Notes under the pieces: generated by a model
What the model was told of the DNA's origin: nothing
The model's input: only the letters and a program-made list of their open reading frames with translations
Databases searched by the model: none
Source of the DNA: Streptomyces sp. CC0208
Lineage (GTDB): Bacteria; Actinomycetota; Actinomycetes; Streptomycetales; Streptomycetaceae
Assembly: GCF_003443735.1 (NCBI RefSeq)
Contig: NZ_CP031969.1
Span: forward strand, 8,990,001-9,054,000
DNA: 64,000 nucleotides
Direction of reading: 5' to 3'
Part shown: one piece after another, positions 52,505 through 61,082 of the stretch
Layout of the letters: every line of letters begins with the position of its first letter
Position numbering within the stretch: the stretch's first letter is position 1
Program-made: the position numbers and the translations under genes

Positions 52505-53149
52505 GACAGACCCCTTCCCAGCGGCTGTCCAGAGCCGCGCAAGTCCTTAGTGCTACCAGGCAGCCACTTCCGCTTTCGTCACTTTCTCGAAAACCACTTC
52601 CCGGACAGCGCATACGATGTGCCGCACGGCATGCCGGGTGTAACATCACCGACTCGGTCGGACCGACCGGGCCCCGTGGGCCGAAGCACGAGACACCGAA
52701 ACCTGTGGCCCCCGCGCTGGGAGAAGAGGGTGTACCGCCAAGCCCGTAGTGGTGTCGGTCGCTTCCGCGTCGAAGGAAGTGGGCCCCACCGACTCCGCGG
52801 CCGTCGACACCCTGGAAGTCCTGCGCCGGCGGCGAAGCGGCCGGGCGGTTGCCCCCGCCCATCGCCGAAAACGGGAGACCTGCAGCGGCGAAGTAGCCGG
52901 TCCCTGGTCATGGAGGTCCTTCCCCGGTCCCCGAGGGTGTGGAGGGTGTCGGTCGCCGGGACACGCCGTCGCAGATCCGCGGCGGCGAACGCCGGCGTTT
53001 GCCGTACGGCTCCACATGGCCCAGCCAGGCATGGGCTGTGGGCCAGTCGGCGGCCACGCGCTCGGCCGCAAGGTGTGGCAGTGGCTGCCAGGGCGTGCAT
53101 CGGCGGTACTGGCGGGCGGGATTGCGAGTGGGGCTGCAAGGATGCAGCC
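52505..53149. other. Divergent intergenic region, 645 bp
   Basis: Lies between the NLR cassette and the VOC gene, so it should contain both promoters. The VOC frame is open through it, but the translation is arginine- and proline-rich and unlike any family. No gene supported. Confidence 0.4.
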
Positions 53150-53842
53150 ATGGAGCAGATATTGAGTCGGCAGGCAGCTTCGGAGGCGGTCCAGGATCAC
53201 GGGTGGCGCTACTTGCTGGGCTCGTTGCAGACGTCGGTTCCGGTCGGGACGTCGGCTCAAGCGATCAGCTTGGCAGCGGACGCTGTCGCGGTGTGTGGCG
53301 ACGATGCGGATCGCCATCTCCGGATCGATGTCCGCCCCGATCGGGTCGTCTTCACTCTGCAGTCGTTGGACCATGCGACGGTCACCACCCGGGATGTCGA
53401 GCTCGCACGTCGGATCTCCGCCACCGCCGGCAAGTCCGGATTTCTGCCGGAGCCCGGAATGGGAACGGGGGCACCACGGTCCGTCCAGCTTGTGGAGATC
53501 GCTATCGATGCACTGAACATCGCAGGCATTCGGCCGTTCTGGGAGGCGGTGTTGGGCTATACCGATGAGGCAGGTGCCGGTGGAGCGGATGATCCGCTCG
53601 TTGATCCGCTCTGGCAGGGCCCGGCCATCTGGTTCCAGCAAATGGACCGCGCGCGTCCGCAGCGCAATCGCATCCATCTCGACATCAGTGTTCCGCACGA
53701 CGAGGCACCCCGACGGGTCGAGACCGCGCTGGCCGCTGGGGGGCGGCTTGTATCCGCGGCCCGTGCCCCCGCGTTCTGGGTGCTTGCCGACCGGGAGGGG
53801 AACGAAGCCTGCGTCACCACATGGCAGGGCCGAGACACCTGA
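53150..53842 (+). CDS. VOC-domain protein with pterin-dehydratase-like N-terminus
   Basis: Protein of 230 aa from ATG 53150 (AAGGA upstream). Residues 1-105 resemble 4a-hydroxytetrahydrobiopterin dehydratase: GWRYLLGSLQTSVPVGT, then DRHLRIDVRPDRVVFTLQSL and VTTRDVELARRISATAGKSG. Residues about 115-228 form a glyoxalase/bleomycin-resistance (VOC) fold: SVQLVEIAIDALNIAGIRPF, WEAVLGY, RNRIHLDISVPHDEAPRRVE and FWVLADREGNEACVTTWQG. This fusion is frequent in actinobacteria. No substrate is known. Metal ligands such as HLD and NEACV are retained. Confidence 0.85.
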   Translation: MEQILSRQAASEAVQDHGWRYLLGSLQTSVPVGTSAQAISLAADAVAVCGDDADRHLRIDVRPDRVVFTLQSLDHATVTTRDVELARRISATAGKSGFLPEPGMGTGAPRSVQLVEIAIDALNIAGIRPFWEAVLGYTDEAGAGGADDPLVDPLWQGPAIWFQQMDRARPQRNRIHLDISVPHDEAPRRVETALAAGGRLVSAARAPAFWVLADREGNEACVTTWQGRDT

Positions 53843-53865
53843 AACAACGTGCTGGTGACAGCCAC

Positions 53866-54060
53866 TCGTTGATGGCTGCGACGAGGACGGTCGTTTCGTA
53901 GCGGAGGGTGAGCGTGTGTCGAATCGCGTGGCGACGGCGCGGTGCCGCTTGAGGCGATTGATGCCGCACTTGACCGCGTGACGATCGCGGTAGTCGGCCT
54001 GTCGAACCTCGGCGGTCGGCCGCCGCAGGAGCCGAGCCTGCGGCGGTTGGCGAGCTGATC
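53866..54060 (-). mobile_element. IS5-family transposase, C-terminal remnant
   Basis: The minus strand encodes AEVRQADYRDRHAVKCGINR and LKRHRAVATRFDT. After a frame change it reads LTLRYETTVLVAAINEWL and stops. This is the very conserved ending of IS5-type transposases (ERHAVECGINRLKRHRAVATRYDKLAVR type). Nothing upstream of the Glu-bearing helix remains. Confidence 0.75.
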
Positions 54061-54419
54061 GGGCTTGTTCGGGATGGTGCTGCGGATCCCGCGTCTGCGC
54101 TGAAGAGGTCCTTGAGACGCTGCAGAGTCCGCCCCCCGGGGCCGGCCGTCTTCAGTCTTCTGCTCTGCACCAAGCCCGCCCCAGTCACCTCCAATGAAGT
54201 GGCCATTCTCGTCCTATGGCGGAGCAAAGACTTCCTAGCGGACCTGCCGGTTCGGCCGCCTCGGGATTTACGTTCCTCTCGCACCCTGTCATGTCATGTT
54301 CATCGGCATGTCGGGTCAGGTGAATGTCATGCTCATGGCTGCGCGGTTTCGCCGCCGCTACGCGCGTCACGGGCCTGCCAATCCAGTGCGCATCCCCACG
54401 TCAACGGAGGCAGAACCCC
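54061..54419. other. Gap upstream of the sedolisin gene
   Basis: No gene supported. It presumably carries the protease promoter. A CATGTCATGTTCATCGGCATG stretch near 54290 has partial dyad symmetry. Confidence 0.4.
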
Positions 54420-56489
54420 ATGCGTGAGTCCCGTCCGAACAAGCGGAGAAGGAGTCTGCGAAGACTCCTCGCCGTCTCCTTCCCGGCCCTCGCCCTTACC
54501 GTCGCCGGACTCGTCGCGGCACCGACGGCCGGCGCTCAGGCCGCTGCCGCCCACCCGCACACCACCAAGGTCACGCAGAACAACAAGGCGCTGACCGCCC
54601 CCGCGCGTCAGGCCTTCCACTCCACCGGCAAGGCGGGCCAGAACGTACCCACAACTCACCTGTGCGCCACCGCCGAGCCGGGCCACGCGTCCTGCTTCGC
54701 GCAGCGCCGTACCGACATCAAGCAGCGCCTCGCCTCGGCACTCGCCGCCGCGGCCCCCTCCGGCCTCTCCCCGGCCAACCTGCACAGCGCCTACAACCTG
54801 CCCACCACCGGCGGCAGCGGCCTGACGGTCGCCGTGGTCGACGCCTACAACGACCCCAACGCCGAGTCGGACCTCGCCACTTACCGCTCCACCTACGGTC
54901 TGTCCGCCTGCACCAAGGCCAACGGCTGCTTCAAGCAGGTCAGTCAGACCGGTTCGACCACCTCGCTGCCGACCAACGACAGCGGCTGGGCCGGCGAGGA
55001 GGCCCTCGACATCGACATGGTCAGCGCCGTCTGCCCGAACTGCAACATCACCCTTGTCGAGGCCAACTCCGCCAACGACACCGACCTCGGCATCGCCGAG
55101 AACGAGGCGGTCTCGCTCGGCGCCAAGTTCGTCTCCAACAGCTGGGGCGGCGACGAAGCCTCCTCCCAGACCAGCGAGGACACCTCGTACTTCAAGCACC
55201 CGGGTGTCGCGATCACCGTCTCCTCCGGTGACTCCGCCTACGGTGCCGAGTACCCGGCGACCTCCCAGTACGTGACCGCAGTCGGCGGCACCGCCCTGTC
55301 CACGTCCTCCAACTCCCGCGGCTGGACCGAGTCCGTGTGGAAGACCAGCTCCACCGAGGGCACCGGCTCCGGCTGCTCGGCCTACGACCCGAAGCCGACC
55401 TGGCAGACCGACACCGGGTGCACCAAGCGGATGGAAGCCGACGTCTCCGCGGTCGCCGACCCGGCGACCGGTGTGGCCGTGTACGACACCTACGGCGGCT
55501 CCGGCTGGGCGGTCTACGGCGGCACCAGTGCCTCCGCACCGATCGTCGCCGGCGTCTACGCCCTCGCCGGCACCCCGGGCTCCAGCGACTACCCGGCGAA
55601 GTACCCCTACTCCCACACCTCCAACCTGTACGACGTGACCAGCGGCAGCAACGGCTCCTGCTCCACCTCGTACTTCTGCACCGCGACCACCGGCTACGAC
55701 GGCCCGACCGGCTGGGGCACCCCCAACGGCACCGCCGCTTTCGCCTCCGGCAGCACCTCCGGCAACACGGTGACCGTCACCAACCCGGGCAGCCAGTCGA
55801 CGACGACCGGTGGTTCGGTCAGCCTGCAGATCAGCGCAAGCGACAGCGCGGGCGCCACCCTCACCTACAGCGCCTCCGGCCTGCCGACCGGCCTGTCCAT
55901 CAGCAGCTCGACCGGCAAGATCACGGGAACGGCGTCCACCGCGGGCACCTACCAGGTCACCGTCACCGCGAAGGACTCGACCGGCGCCTCCGGCTCGGCC
56001 TCCTTCACCTGGACCGTCGGATCCGGCAGCGGCACCTGCACCTCGACCCAGCTGCTCGGCAACGCCGGCTTCGAGTCGGGCAACACCACCTGGACCGGCT
56101 CCAGCGGGGTCATCACCAACTCCACCAGCGAGGCGGCACACTCCGGTTCCTACTACGCCTGGCTGGACGGCTACGGCTCCGCGCACACCGACACGCTCTC
56201 CCAGTCGGTGACCGTGCCGAGCGGCTGCAAGGCCACCTTCACCTTCTACCTGCACATCGACACCGCGGAGACCTCGACCAGCAGCGCGTACGACAAGCTG
56301 ACGGTCACCGCGGGCTCGACCACCCTGGCCACCTACTCCAACCTCAACAAAGCCTCCGGGTACGCCCAGAAGTCCTTCGACCTGTCCTCGTACGCCGGCT
56401 CCACCGTCACCCTGAAGTTCAACGGAGTGGAGGACTCCTCCCTCCAGACCAGCTTCGTCGTTGACGACACCGCCCTGACGACCAGCTGA
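54420..56489 (+). CDS. Secreted S53-family (sedolisin/kumamolisin-like) serine peptidase
   Basis: Exported endopeptidase of 689 aa, ATG 54420 behind GGAGG. A long basic signal peptide (RRSLRRLLAVSFPALALTVA onward) ends near residue 40. The catalytic domain (about 115-440) carries the Glu/Asp pair in GWAGEEALDIDM (about residue 192 onward), the oxyanion Asp in VSSGDSAYG and the Ser in YGGTSASAPIVAG (about 370). A putative Ig-like domain follows (about 450-535, NPGSQSTTTGGSVSLQISAS). A C-terminal jelly-roll-like module (about 545-689) has LLGNAGFESGNTTWT. Only a short propeptide is present, unlike classical sedolisins. It ends at a strong terminator. Confidence 0.92.
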   Translation: MRESRPNKRRRSLRRLLAVSFPALALTVAGLVAAPTAGAQAAAAHPHTTKVTQNNKALTAPARQAFHSTGKAGQNVPTTHLCATAEPGHASCFAQRRTDIKQRLASALAAAAPSGLSPANLHSAYNLPTTGGSGLTVAVVDAYNDPNAESDLATYRSTYGLSACTKANGCFKQVSQTGSTTSLPTNDSGWAGEEALDIDMVSAVCPNCNITLVEANSANDTDLGIAENEAVSLGAKFVSNSWGGDEASSQTSEDTSYFKHPGVAITVSSGDSAYGAEYPATSQYVTAVGGTALSTSSNSRGWTESVWKTSSTEGTGSGCSAYDPKPTWQTDTGCTKRMEADVSAVADPATGVAVYDTYGGSGWAVYGGTSASAPIVAGVYALAGTPGSSDYPAKYPYSHTSNLYDVTSGSNGSCSTSYFCTATTGYDGPTGWGTPNGTAAFASGSTSGNTVTVTNPGSQSTTTGGSVSLQISASDSAGATLTYSASGLPTGLSISSSTGKITGTASTAGTYQVTVTAKDSTGASGSASFTWTVGSGSGTCTSTQLLGNAGFESGNTTWTGSSGVITNSTSEAAHSGSYYAWLDGYGSAHTDTLSQSVTVPSGCKATFTFYLHIDTAETSTSSAYDKLTVTAGSTTLATYSNLNKASGYAQKSFDLSSYAGSTVTLKFNGVEDSSLQTSFVVDDTALTTS

Positions 56490-56511
56490 CCCTCCCGAAG
56501 CAAGCACTCGA

Positions 56512-56542
56512 TCCCGCACGCGGAGACCGTCCGCGTGCGGGA
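56512..56542. terminator. Terminator after the sedolisin gene
   Basis: Perfect 13-bp arms TCCCGCACGCGGA and TCCGCGTGCGGGA with a 5-nt loop, 22 bp past the stop. Confidence 0.9.
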
Positions 56543-56892
56543 CACCCGTGATCCACTCGGCCGGACACCGTCAGCGGCCTCGGATGACGCCTTCGTGCCC
56601 GCAAGCCCTGCGGCGAACAGTTTGCGGCCGCCGCAACCCCCCCCCGCACGGCTGGTCCTCCGACGACCACCACTGGGCTTTGCCCACCGGCTGCGGAGCG
56701 GGCTCCTGAAGGGGTTCTTGCCGTCGAGTGCCATGATCTTGGCGTGTGCCGGCAGCTGCCGCCGATCGGGTATTCGCGACAGCCGCGGTCCGCCAGGCTG
56801 CCGGCGTCCGGGGCAGATGGGGGATGCGTTTTTAGAAGGCAGCTCCTCTGGGGACACGTAGCTGCGTGGTTTCGACGACGTGAGGCGGTGAC
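56543..56892. other. Gap of 350 bp without recognised gene
   Basis: Upstream region of the permease gene. No coding sequence supported on either strand. Confidence 0.4.
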
Positions 56893-58143
56893 GTGCAGGT
56901 GAGCGACGCACTGCGTCGGTCGCGCAGACGTCCGGGCGCTGGCCCCGGCGGCGGTCGTGGCGCCAGTCGTGGTCCGCGGCGGATGCGGTACGTCGTGCTC
57001 GGCAGCCGGCCGGCGGGCGGAGTCGGGACCGTGGCGGTTGCGCGCAGGGCGGCGACGGCGGTGCGCCCGGCCGAGGACGGCGTGACCGTCAGCCACGGGC
57101 TGAAGGTGGGTGCCGCGTACGCGTGGCGGCTGCTGGTGCTCGGGGCGGCGGTGTACGCGGGTTTCGTGCTGCTGGGACGTCTGCAGTTGGTCGCTGTCGC
57201 GTTGTTTCTCGCCCTGGTCGTCACCTCCGTACTGCGTCCCCTCGCCGATCTGTTGGCTCGGTGGCTGCCGCGTGCCCTGGCGGTGGTGGTGAGTGTCGTG
57301 GGAAGCCTGCTGGTGCTCCTCGGGCTGCTGGCGCTGGTCGGGGAGCTGGTGGCGAGCGAGTGGGGCCGGCTGGGGCAGGAGTTCAGCGGGGGCGTCGGGC
57401 GCATCGAACGGTGGCTGCAGGGAGCTCCGTTCCACGTGAGTCCCGCGGTGACGTCGAATCTTCAGGACAAGGTGAACTCCTTCGTCTCCGATCACCGTTC
57501 CGTGCTGATCAGCAGCGCCGTGAGCGGTGCGGGACGGCTCGTGGAGGTGCTGACCGCGGGGGTGCTCGCGCTGTTCTGCTCCCTGTTCTTCGTCCATTCC
57601 GGCGACCGGTTCTGGAGCTGGTTCCAGGAACTGCTGCCGCAGCGGGCGCGGGACCCGTTCAGCCGCGCGGGCCGTACGGCGTGGCGGACTTTCGCCGGGT
57701 ACACGCGGGGCATCGTCATCGTGGCGGCCAGCAACGCGGTGCTGGTCGGCGTCGCGCTGTTCGTGCTGCGGGTGCCGCTCGCCCTGCCGCTGACGATGCT
57801 GGAGTTCTTCGCCGCGTTCATCCCGCTGGTGGGATCGCCCATCGCGTTGGGCGTGGCCACGGTGGTCGCCCTGGCGTCGCGTGGGCCGGCCATCGCGATC
57901 GTGGTCCTCGCGCTGATCGTCATCATCGGCCAGATCGAGGGCCACGTCCTGCATCCGCTGGTGATGAGCTGGGCGGTCCAGCTGCACCCGGTCATCGTGG
58001 CCGTCTCCGTCATCGCCGGCGCCATCCTGGCGGGCGTCGTCGGCGCGGTCGTGGCGGTGCCCATGGTGTCGGTGGCCTGGGCGGTGCACGGCGAACTGCG
58101 CACCCCGCCGACCGCGCAGAAGCATCCACGAACACCGCCGTGA
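56893..58143 (+). CDS. AI-2E-type (PerM/YdiK) membrane permease
   Basis: Integral membrane protein of 416 aa from GTG 56893 (GAGGCGG upstream); ATG 56983 is an alternative. After a basic tail, membrane spans lie at about 80-98 (LLVLGAAVYAGFVLLG), 100-118 and 140-165 (VVVSVVGSLLVLLGLLALVG). After a large extracytoplasmic loop come five more in the C-terminal half. Family signatures are RGIVIVAASNAVLVGVALFV, PLTMLEFFAAFIPLVGSPIA and IIGQIEGHVLHPLVMSWAVQ. Members export small solutes or drive Na+/H+ exchange; AI-2 export is shown only for some. A remnant of a second copy lies at 48.7 kb. Confidence 0.88.
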   Translation: MQVSDALRRSRRRPGAGPGGGRGASRGPRRMRYVVLGSRPAGGVGTVAVARRAATAVRPAEDGVTVSHGLKVGAAYAWRLLVLGAAVYAGFVLLGRLQLVAVALFLALVVTSVLRPLADLLARWLPRALAVVVSVVGSLLVLLGLLALVGELVASEWGRLGQEFSGGVGRIERWLQGAPFHVSPAVTSNLQDKVNSFVSDHRSVLISSAVSGAGRLVEVLTAGVLALFCSLFFVHSGDRFWSWFQELLPQRARDPFSRAGRTAWRTFAGYTRGIVIVAASNAVLVGVALFVLRVPLALPLTMLEFFAAFIPLVGSPIALGVATVVALASRGPAIAIVVLALIVIIGQIEGHVLHPLVMSWAVQLHPVIVAVSVIAGAILAGVVGAVVAVPMVSVAWAVHGELRTPPTAQKHPRTPP

Positions 58144-58277
58144 CCTGCCATCGCCCGGGTATCAGACGCCCTCTCTGTGTTGCGCAACTGACATGCCGCC
58201 ACTTCCAGCCGGCTCTCGAGCCATACTTCGCCAGGCAGGTCGTTGCGATACGGGTGCTGTGGATGCGGCTCACAGCT

Positions 58278-59165
58278 TCAGTGGGTCCGCGGTGGACCGC
58301 CATGGGGGGGCACAAGGCGAGGAAGCAGCCCGACGCGGCCAGCGCGAGGCCGAGGACCGATGTCGCCATGGTCGGGGCTGTGTCCTGGCCACCGAGACCG
58401 GCCATCATGCCGACGGGACAGGCCGTGAAGAGCAGCGCGGTTGGCGAGCCAGGGCAGACCCAGGTGTGTGGTGGTGACCAGTAGGAGCAGGGCGGTACCC
58501 GCGGCACCGAGTACGGCCGGCCCCGTCGCCAGGACGCGGTGCGAGGGGAAACGGCCGAGCAGCAGCTTGCCGCTGAGCTGGCCGGTGGCGACCATGCCGA
58601 TCGAGTTGACGGCGAAGAGCACGCTGTAGGTCTGCGGGGAGGCGCCGTAGACGCGTTGCAGGGTGAAGGACGAGCCGGCGATGTAGGCGAACAGGGCGGC
58701 GAAGCCGAGACCGCCGGTGAGCAGGTAGCCGGTGAAGCGGCGGTCGCCTAGCAGGTCGCGCATGGTGCGCAGGGTGGTGGTCAGCCCGCCGTGCCGTCGA
58801 TGCGCGGTCGGCAGGGTGTGGGGGAGCAGGGCGGCGGTGGCGGACAGGATGACCACGCCCAGCAGGGTGAGGGTGACGAAGACGCCGCGCCAGGAAGTCA
58901 GGCGCAGCAGTTGAGCGCCGAGCACGGGGGCGAGGATCGGCGCCACGCCGGAAACCAGCATCAGCGAGGACAACAGGCGGGCGGCGGCGAGTCCGTCGTC
59001 CAGGTCGCGCACGACGGCCCGGGCGATGACGATGCCCGCGGTACCGGCCAGACCCTGGATCAGGCGCATGCCGATGAGCACCTGCGGATCCGGGGCGAGG
59101 GAGCAGACGGCGCCTGCCGCCATGTACACCGTCAGGCCGATCAGGAGTGGGCGGCGTCGGCCGCG
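58278..59165 (-). pseudogene. Bcr/CflA-type MFS drug exporter, both ends damaged
   Basis: The frame carries RRPLLIGLTVYMAAGAVCSL, GMRLIQGLAGTAGIVIARAV and RDLDDGLAAARLLSSLMLVS. VAPILAPVLGAQLLRLTSWR and SGKLLLGRFPSHRVLATGPA follow, the order of Bcr/CflA multidrug exporters. The first span and motif A start are missing: homology begins near 59165. The C-terminal spans after HLGLPWLANR are lost to a frameshift near 58440 and decay. A normal member has about 400 residues. The product here would be about 225 recognisable residues. Confidence 0.75.
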
Positions 59166-59189
59166 GGTGTCGCTTCGCCGAGATCGGCC

Positions 59190-59318
59190 AAAGTCTGTTG
59201 CCCCGCCGTCGGCCCCGTGACTGCCCTCGCAAGATCCGCTCCTGCATCACCGGCTACGGCAGCAAGGCCCCCGAAGAACCCGCAAGCCAACGCCGCCCCC
59301 CGGTCGTCGTCACCCTGA
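59190..59318 (+). mobile_element. Possible IS4-type transposase end
   Basis: About 40 codons read DCPRKIRSCITGYGSKAPEE and PASQRRPPVVVTLN, similar in pattern to the conserved C-terminus of IS4-family transposases (CPRxxKxxxxxYxxKR then PPTVTL). It lies exactly at the 5' breakpoint of the broken exporter. The match is weak. Confidence 0.4.
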
Positions 59319-60158
59319 ACCAGCGATGGCACGACCACTTGAAGCAACGGCGTTGTCATGCCTTCGATATGGGGCAACAGTCATACCGGGCCCGGAGGCC
59401 AGCGGCCCTTTTGCAGGATCGCGAAGAAGATAACGGGGCATACAGGTTGACGCGGTTCTCGTACGCGCGGGGGCCTCGCGCTGGCCGGGACCGCCGCGGC
59501 GCCGTCGAGCACCTGGCCGCGGCCGGGGAGTCGGTGGTGGAGCGCGGGCGCGGCGGTGATGCGCAGGGCGGAGCCTCGGCGGCGCCGTACGGTTACGCCC
59601 TGGTCGAGCGCGGCGCGCTCTGTCGGCGCCAGCTCGGCGGTGCCGAGGAAATCGGCCACCTTGCAGCTCAAGGGCTGGGGTGCCCGGCTCCGCGACGGCG
59701 GTTCGGATGGTGCCGTGGCTGACGCCGGGGTGGCGGGCGAGGGGCGCGATGGTCATGGCCGGTTCCAGGTTCGTTGGCATGAGCGCTGCGACGCCGAGTC
59801 CTGCCCATACTGCGGCGGGCACACTGAACCAGGCTGTTGCTTTCGAAGGCCATACGCCAGGGCCGTGGCGGGTTCCCGGGGTGGAAAAGGCAGGCGATCC
59901 GGCTGTGCGCCCGGGACGCCGGAGGGGGCCGTCCGCGGGTACTGAACTGACGTGAAATCGTCCGTCCCGGAAAAGGCGCTCCCCATAAATGCCCATACCA
60001 AACATGTTGATGAGAGGGAAGGGTGACGCTACGCTCGTATACACCGTGACCGCTCATATGTCATTCGTAACCGGAATGACAGGGCGACGCAGCGGGGAAG
60101 AAAGCCGACATAGCACCGGCTTGCATTTCGACGGGTTTCGACTCACACGGGGGAAGAA
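59319..60158. other. Gap of 840 bp with a dispersed repeat
   Basis: No supported gene. Contains copy 2 of the 64-bp repeat. A 96-codon minus-strand frame (59671-59381, from KVADFLGTAELAPTERAALD to the GRWPPGP end) is open and may be a remnant. The right end is the LysR promoter region. Confidence 0.4.
59375..59438 (-). repeat. Dispersed 64-bp repeat, copy 2
   Basis: Partner of 28844-28907. On the minus strand it encodes VIFFAILQKGRWPPGPV followed by a stop, the same protein end as copy 1. The shared sequence continues past the stop codon. Confidence 0.7.
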
Positions 60159-61037
60159 TTGGATACGCGGCATCTCGAGGCATTCCTGGGCGCCGTGGAC
60201 GCGGGGAGTGTGACACGGGCTGCGAGCATGCTCCGGGTGACCCAGCCCACGGTGACCAATCGCATCAAGGCACTGGAGCGGTCGCTCGGTCTGCCCCTGC
60301 TGGAGCGCTTACCGGGGGGTGTCCGGCCGACGCGAGCCGGTCGCTCCATTCTCGAACAGGCCCGCGAGATACTGCGGCTCAGCGGTCACGTCCGGCGCAT
60401 CGCGGACGCGTCACTCACGCCGCAGGGGAGAATCTGCGTCGGTGCGTCGGAAAGCCTTATCAACCACCGACTGCTCCCGCTCATCGAATACCTGCTCGTG
60501 CGCTATCCGGACATGGATGTGTCGCTCCGGCTGTCCACCCCTCAAGAGGCACTCGTCATGCTGCACAACGGAGAGATGGACTGCGTATTCATGATAGGAA
60601 GCGAAGCGTCGGACGAGGATCTGGAGTACTGCGATCTCTGCCCCGAGCCATTCGCCTTGGTCGCCGGAGGACGACCAGGTCCCGGCCGCCCGGGCCCCGA
60701 GGAGGCGGTGTCGTCGATTCTCGTCAGCGCCGACCTCGACGTCCGTCACTGCGGCGGGCTCCTGGACGAGGTCGAGTCGACCCTGCGGCCGGGGCGGACG
60801 CTGAGGCTCGATTCCGTCACCGCGGTGAAGCGCATGGCCGAGAGCGGCATCGGCGTGGGCCTGCTTCCCGAGGTCGCCGTGGCCGAGGACATCGCCGACG
60901 GCCGGCTTCGCAGGGTCGTGGACTGGCGACCCGCCACCGCCACGTACACGCAGGCCCTGTGGCGCCGCGGCGACGCCGGGCACCCGGCCCTCGACGCCGT
61001 GCTGAAGGCCGCCTCCGACGTGGTCAGCGCAGACTGA
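60159..61037 (+). CDS. LysR-family regulator with TTG start and TTA codon
   Basis: Protein of 292 aa. The TTG at 60159 is the start because it follows GGGGGAAG at ideal spacing and gives the classic beginning MDTRHLEAFLGAVDAGSVTR. The winged helix-turn-helix (about 1-60) includes AASMLRVTQPTVTNRIKALE. The effector-binding domain (about 85-290) has GRICVGASESLINHRLLPLI and VTAVKRMAESGIGVGLLPEV. Leu51 is encoded by TTA at 60309-60311, which places it under bldA control, as seen for many Streptomyces pathway regulators. It is convergent with an adenylating-enzyme operon that it may regulate. Confidence 0.9.
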   Translation: MDTRHLEAFLGAVDAGSVTRAASMLRVTQPTVTNRIKALERSLGLPLLERLPGGVRPTRAGRSILEQAREILRLSGHVRRIADASLTPQGRICVGASESLINHRLLPLIEYLLVRYPDMDVSLRLSTPQEALVMLHNGEMDCVFMIGSEASDEDLEYCDLCPEPFALVAGGRPGPGRPGPEEAVSSILVSADLDVRHCGGLLDEVESTLRPGRTLRLDSVTAVKRMAESGIGVGLLPEVAVAEDIADGRLRRVVDWRPATATYTQALWRRGDAGHPALDAVLKAASDVVSAD

Positions 61038-61038
61038 A

Positions 61039-61074
61039 CGGGCTCCGGGCCCGCTGCGGGAGCCACGGAGCCCG
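61039..61074. terminator. Bidirectional terminator between convergent genes
   Basis: CGGGCTCC and GGAGCCCG, perfect 8-bp arms, enclose a 20-nt segment that can itself form a small GC stem. Lies within the 45 bp between the LysR and adenylating-enzyme stops. Confidence 0.65.
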
Positions 61075-61082
61075 CGGGCCGC

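Noticed and set aside
52550..53149. N-terminal extension of the VOC protein by about 200 codons
   Set aside because: The translation is unlike any domain, whereas ATG 53150 has a ribosome site and begins the family homology.
54333..56519. 728-codon minus-strand frame opposite the sedolisin
   Set aside because: Antisense shadow caused by high third-position GC; the opposite strand encodes a complete peptidase with catalytic residues.
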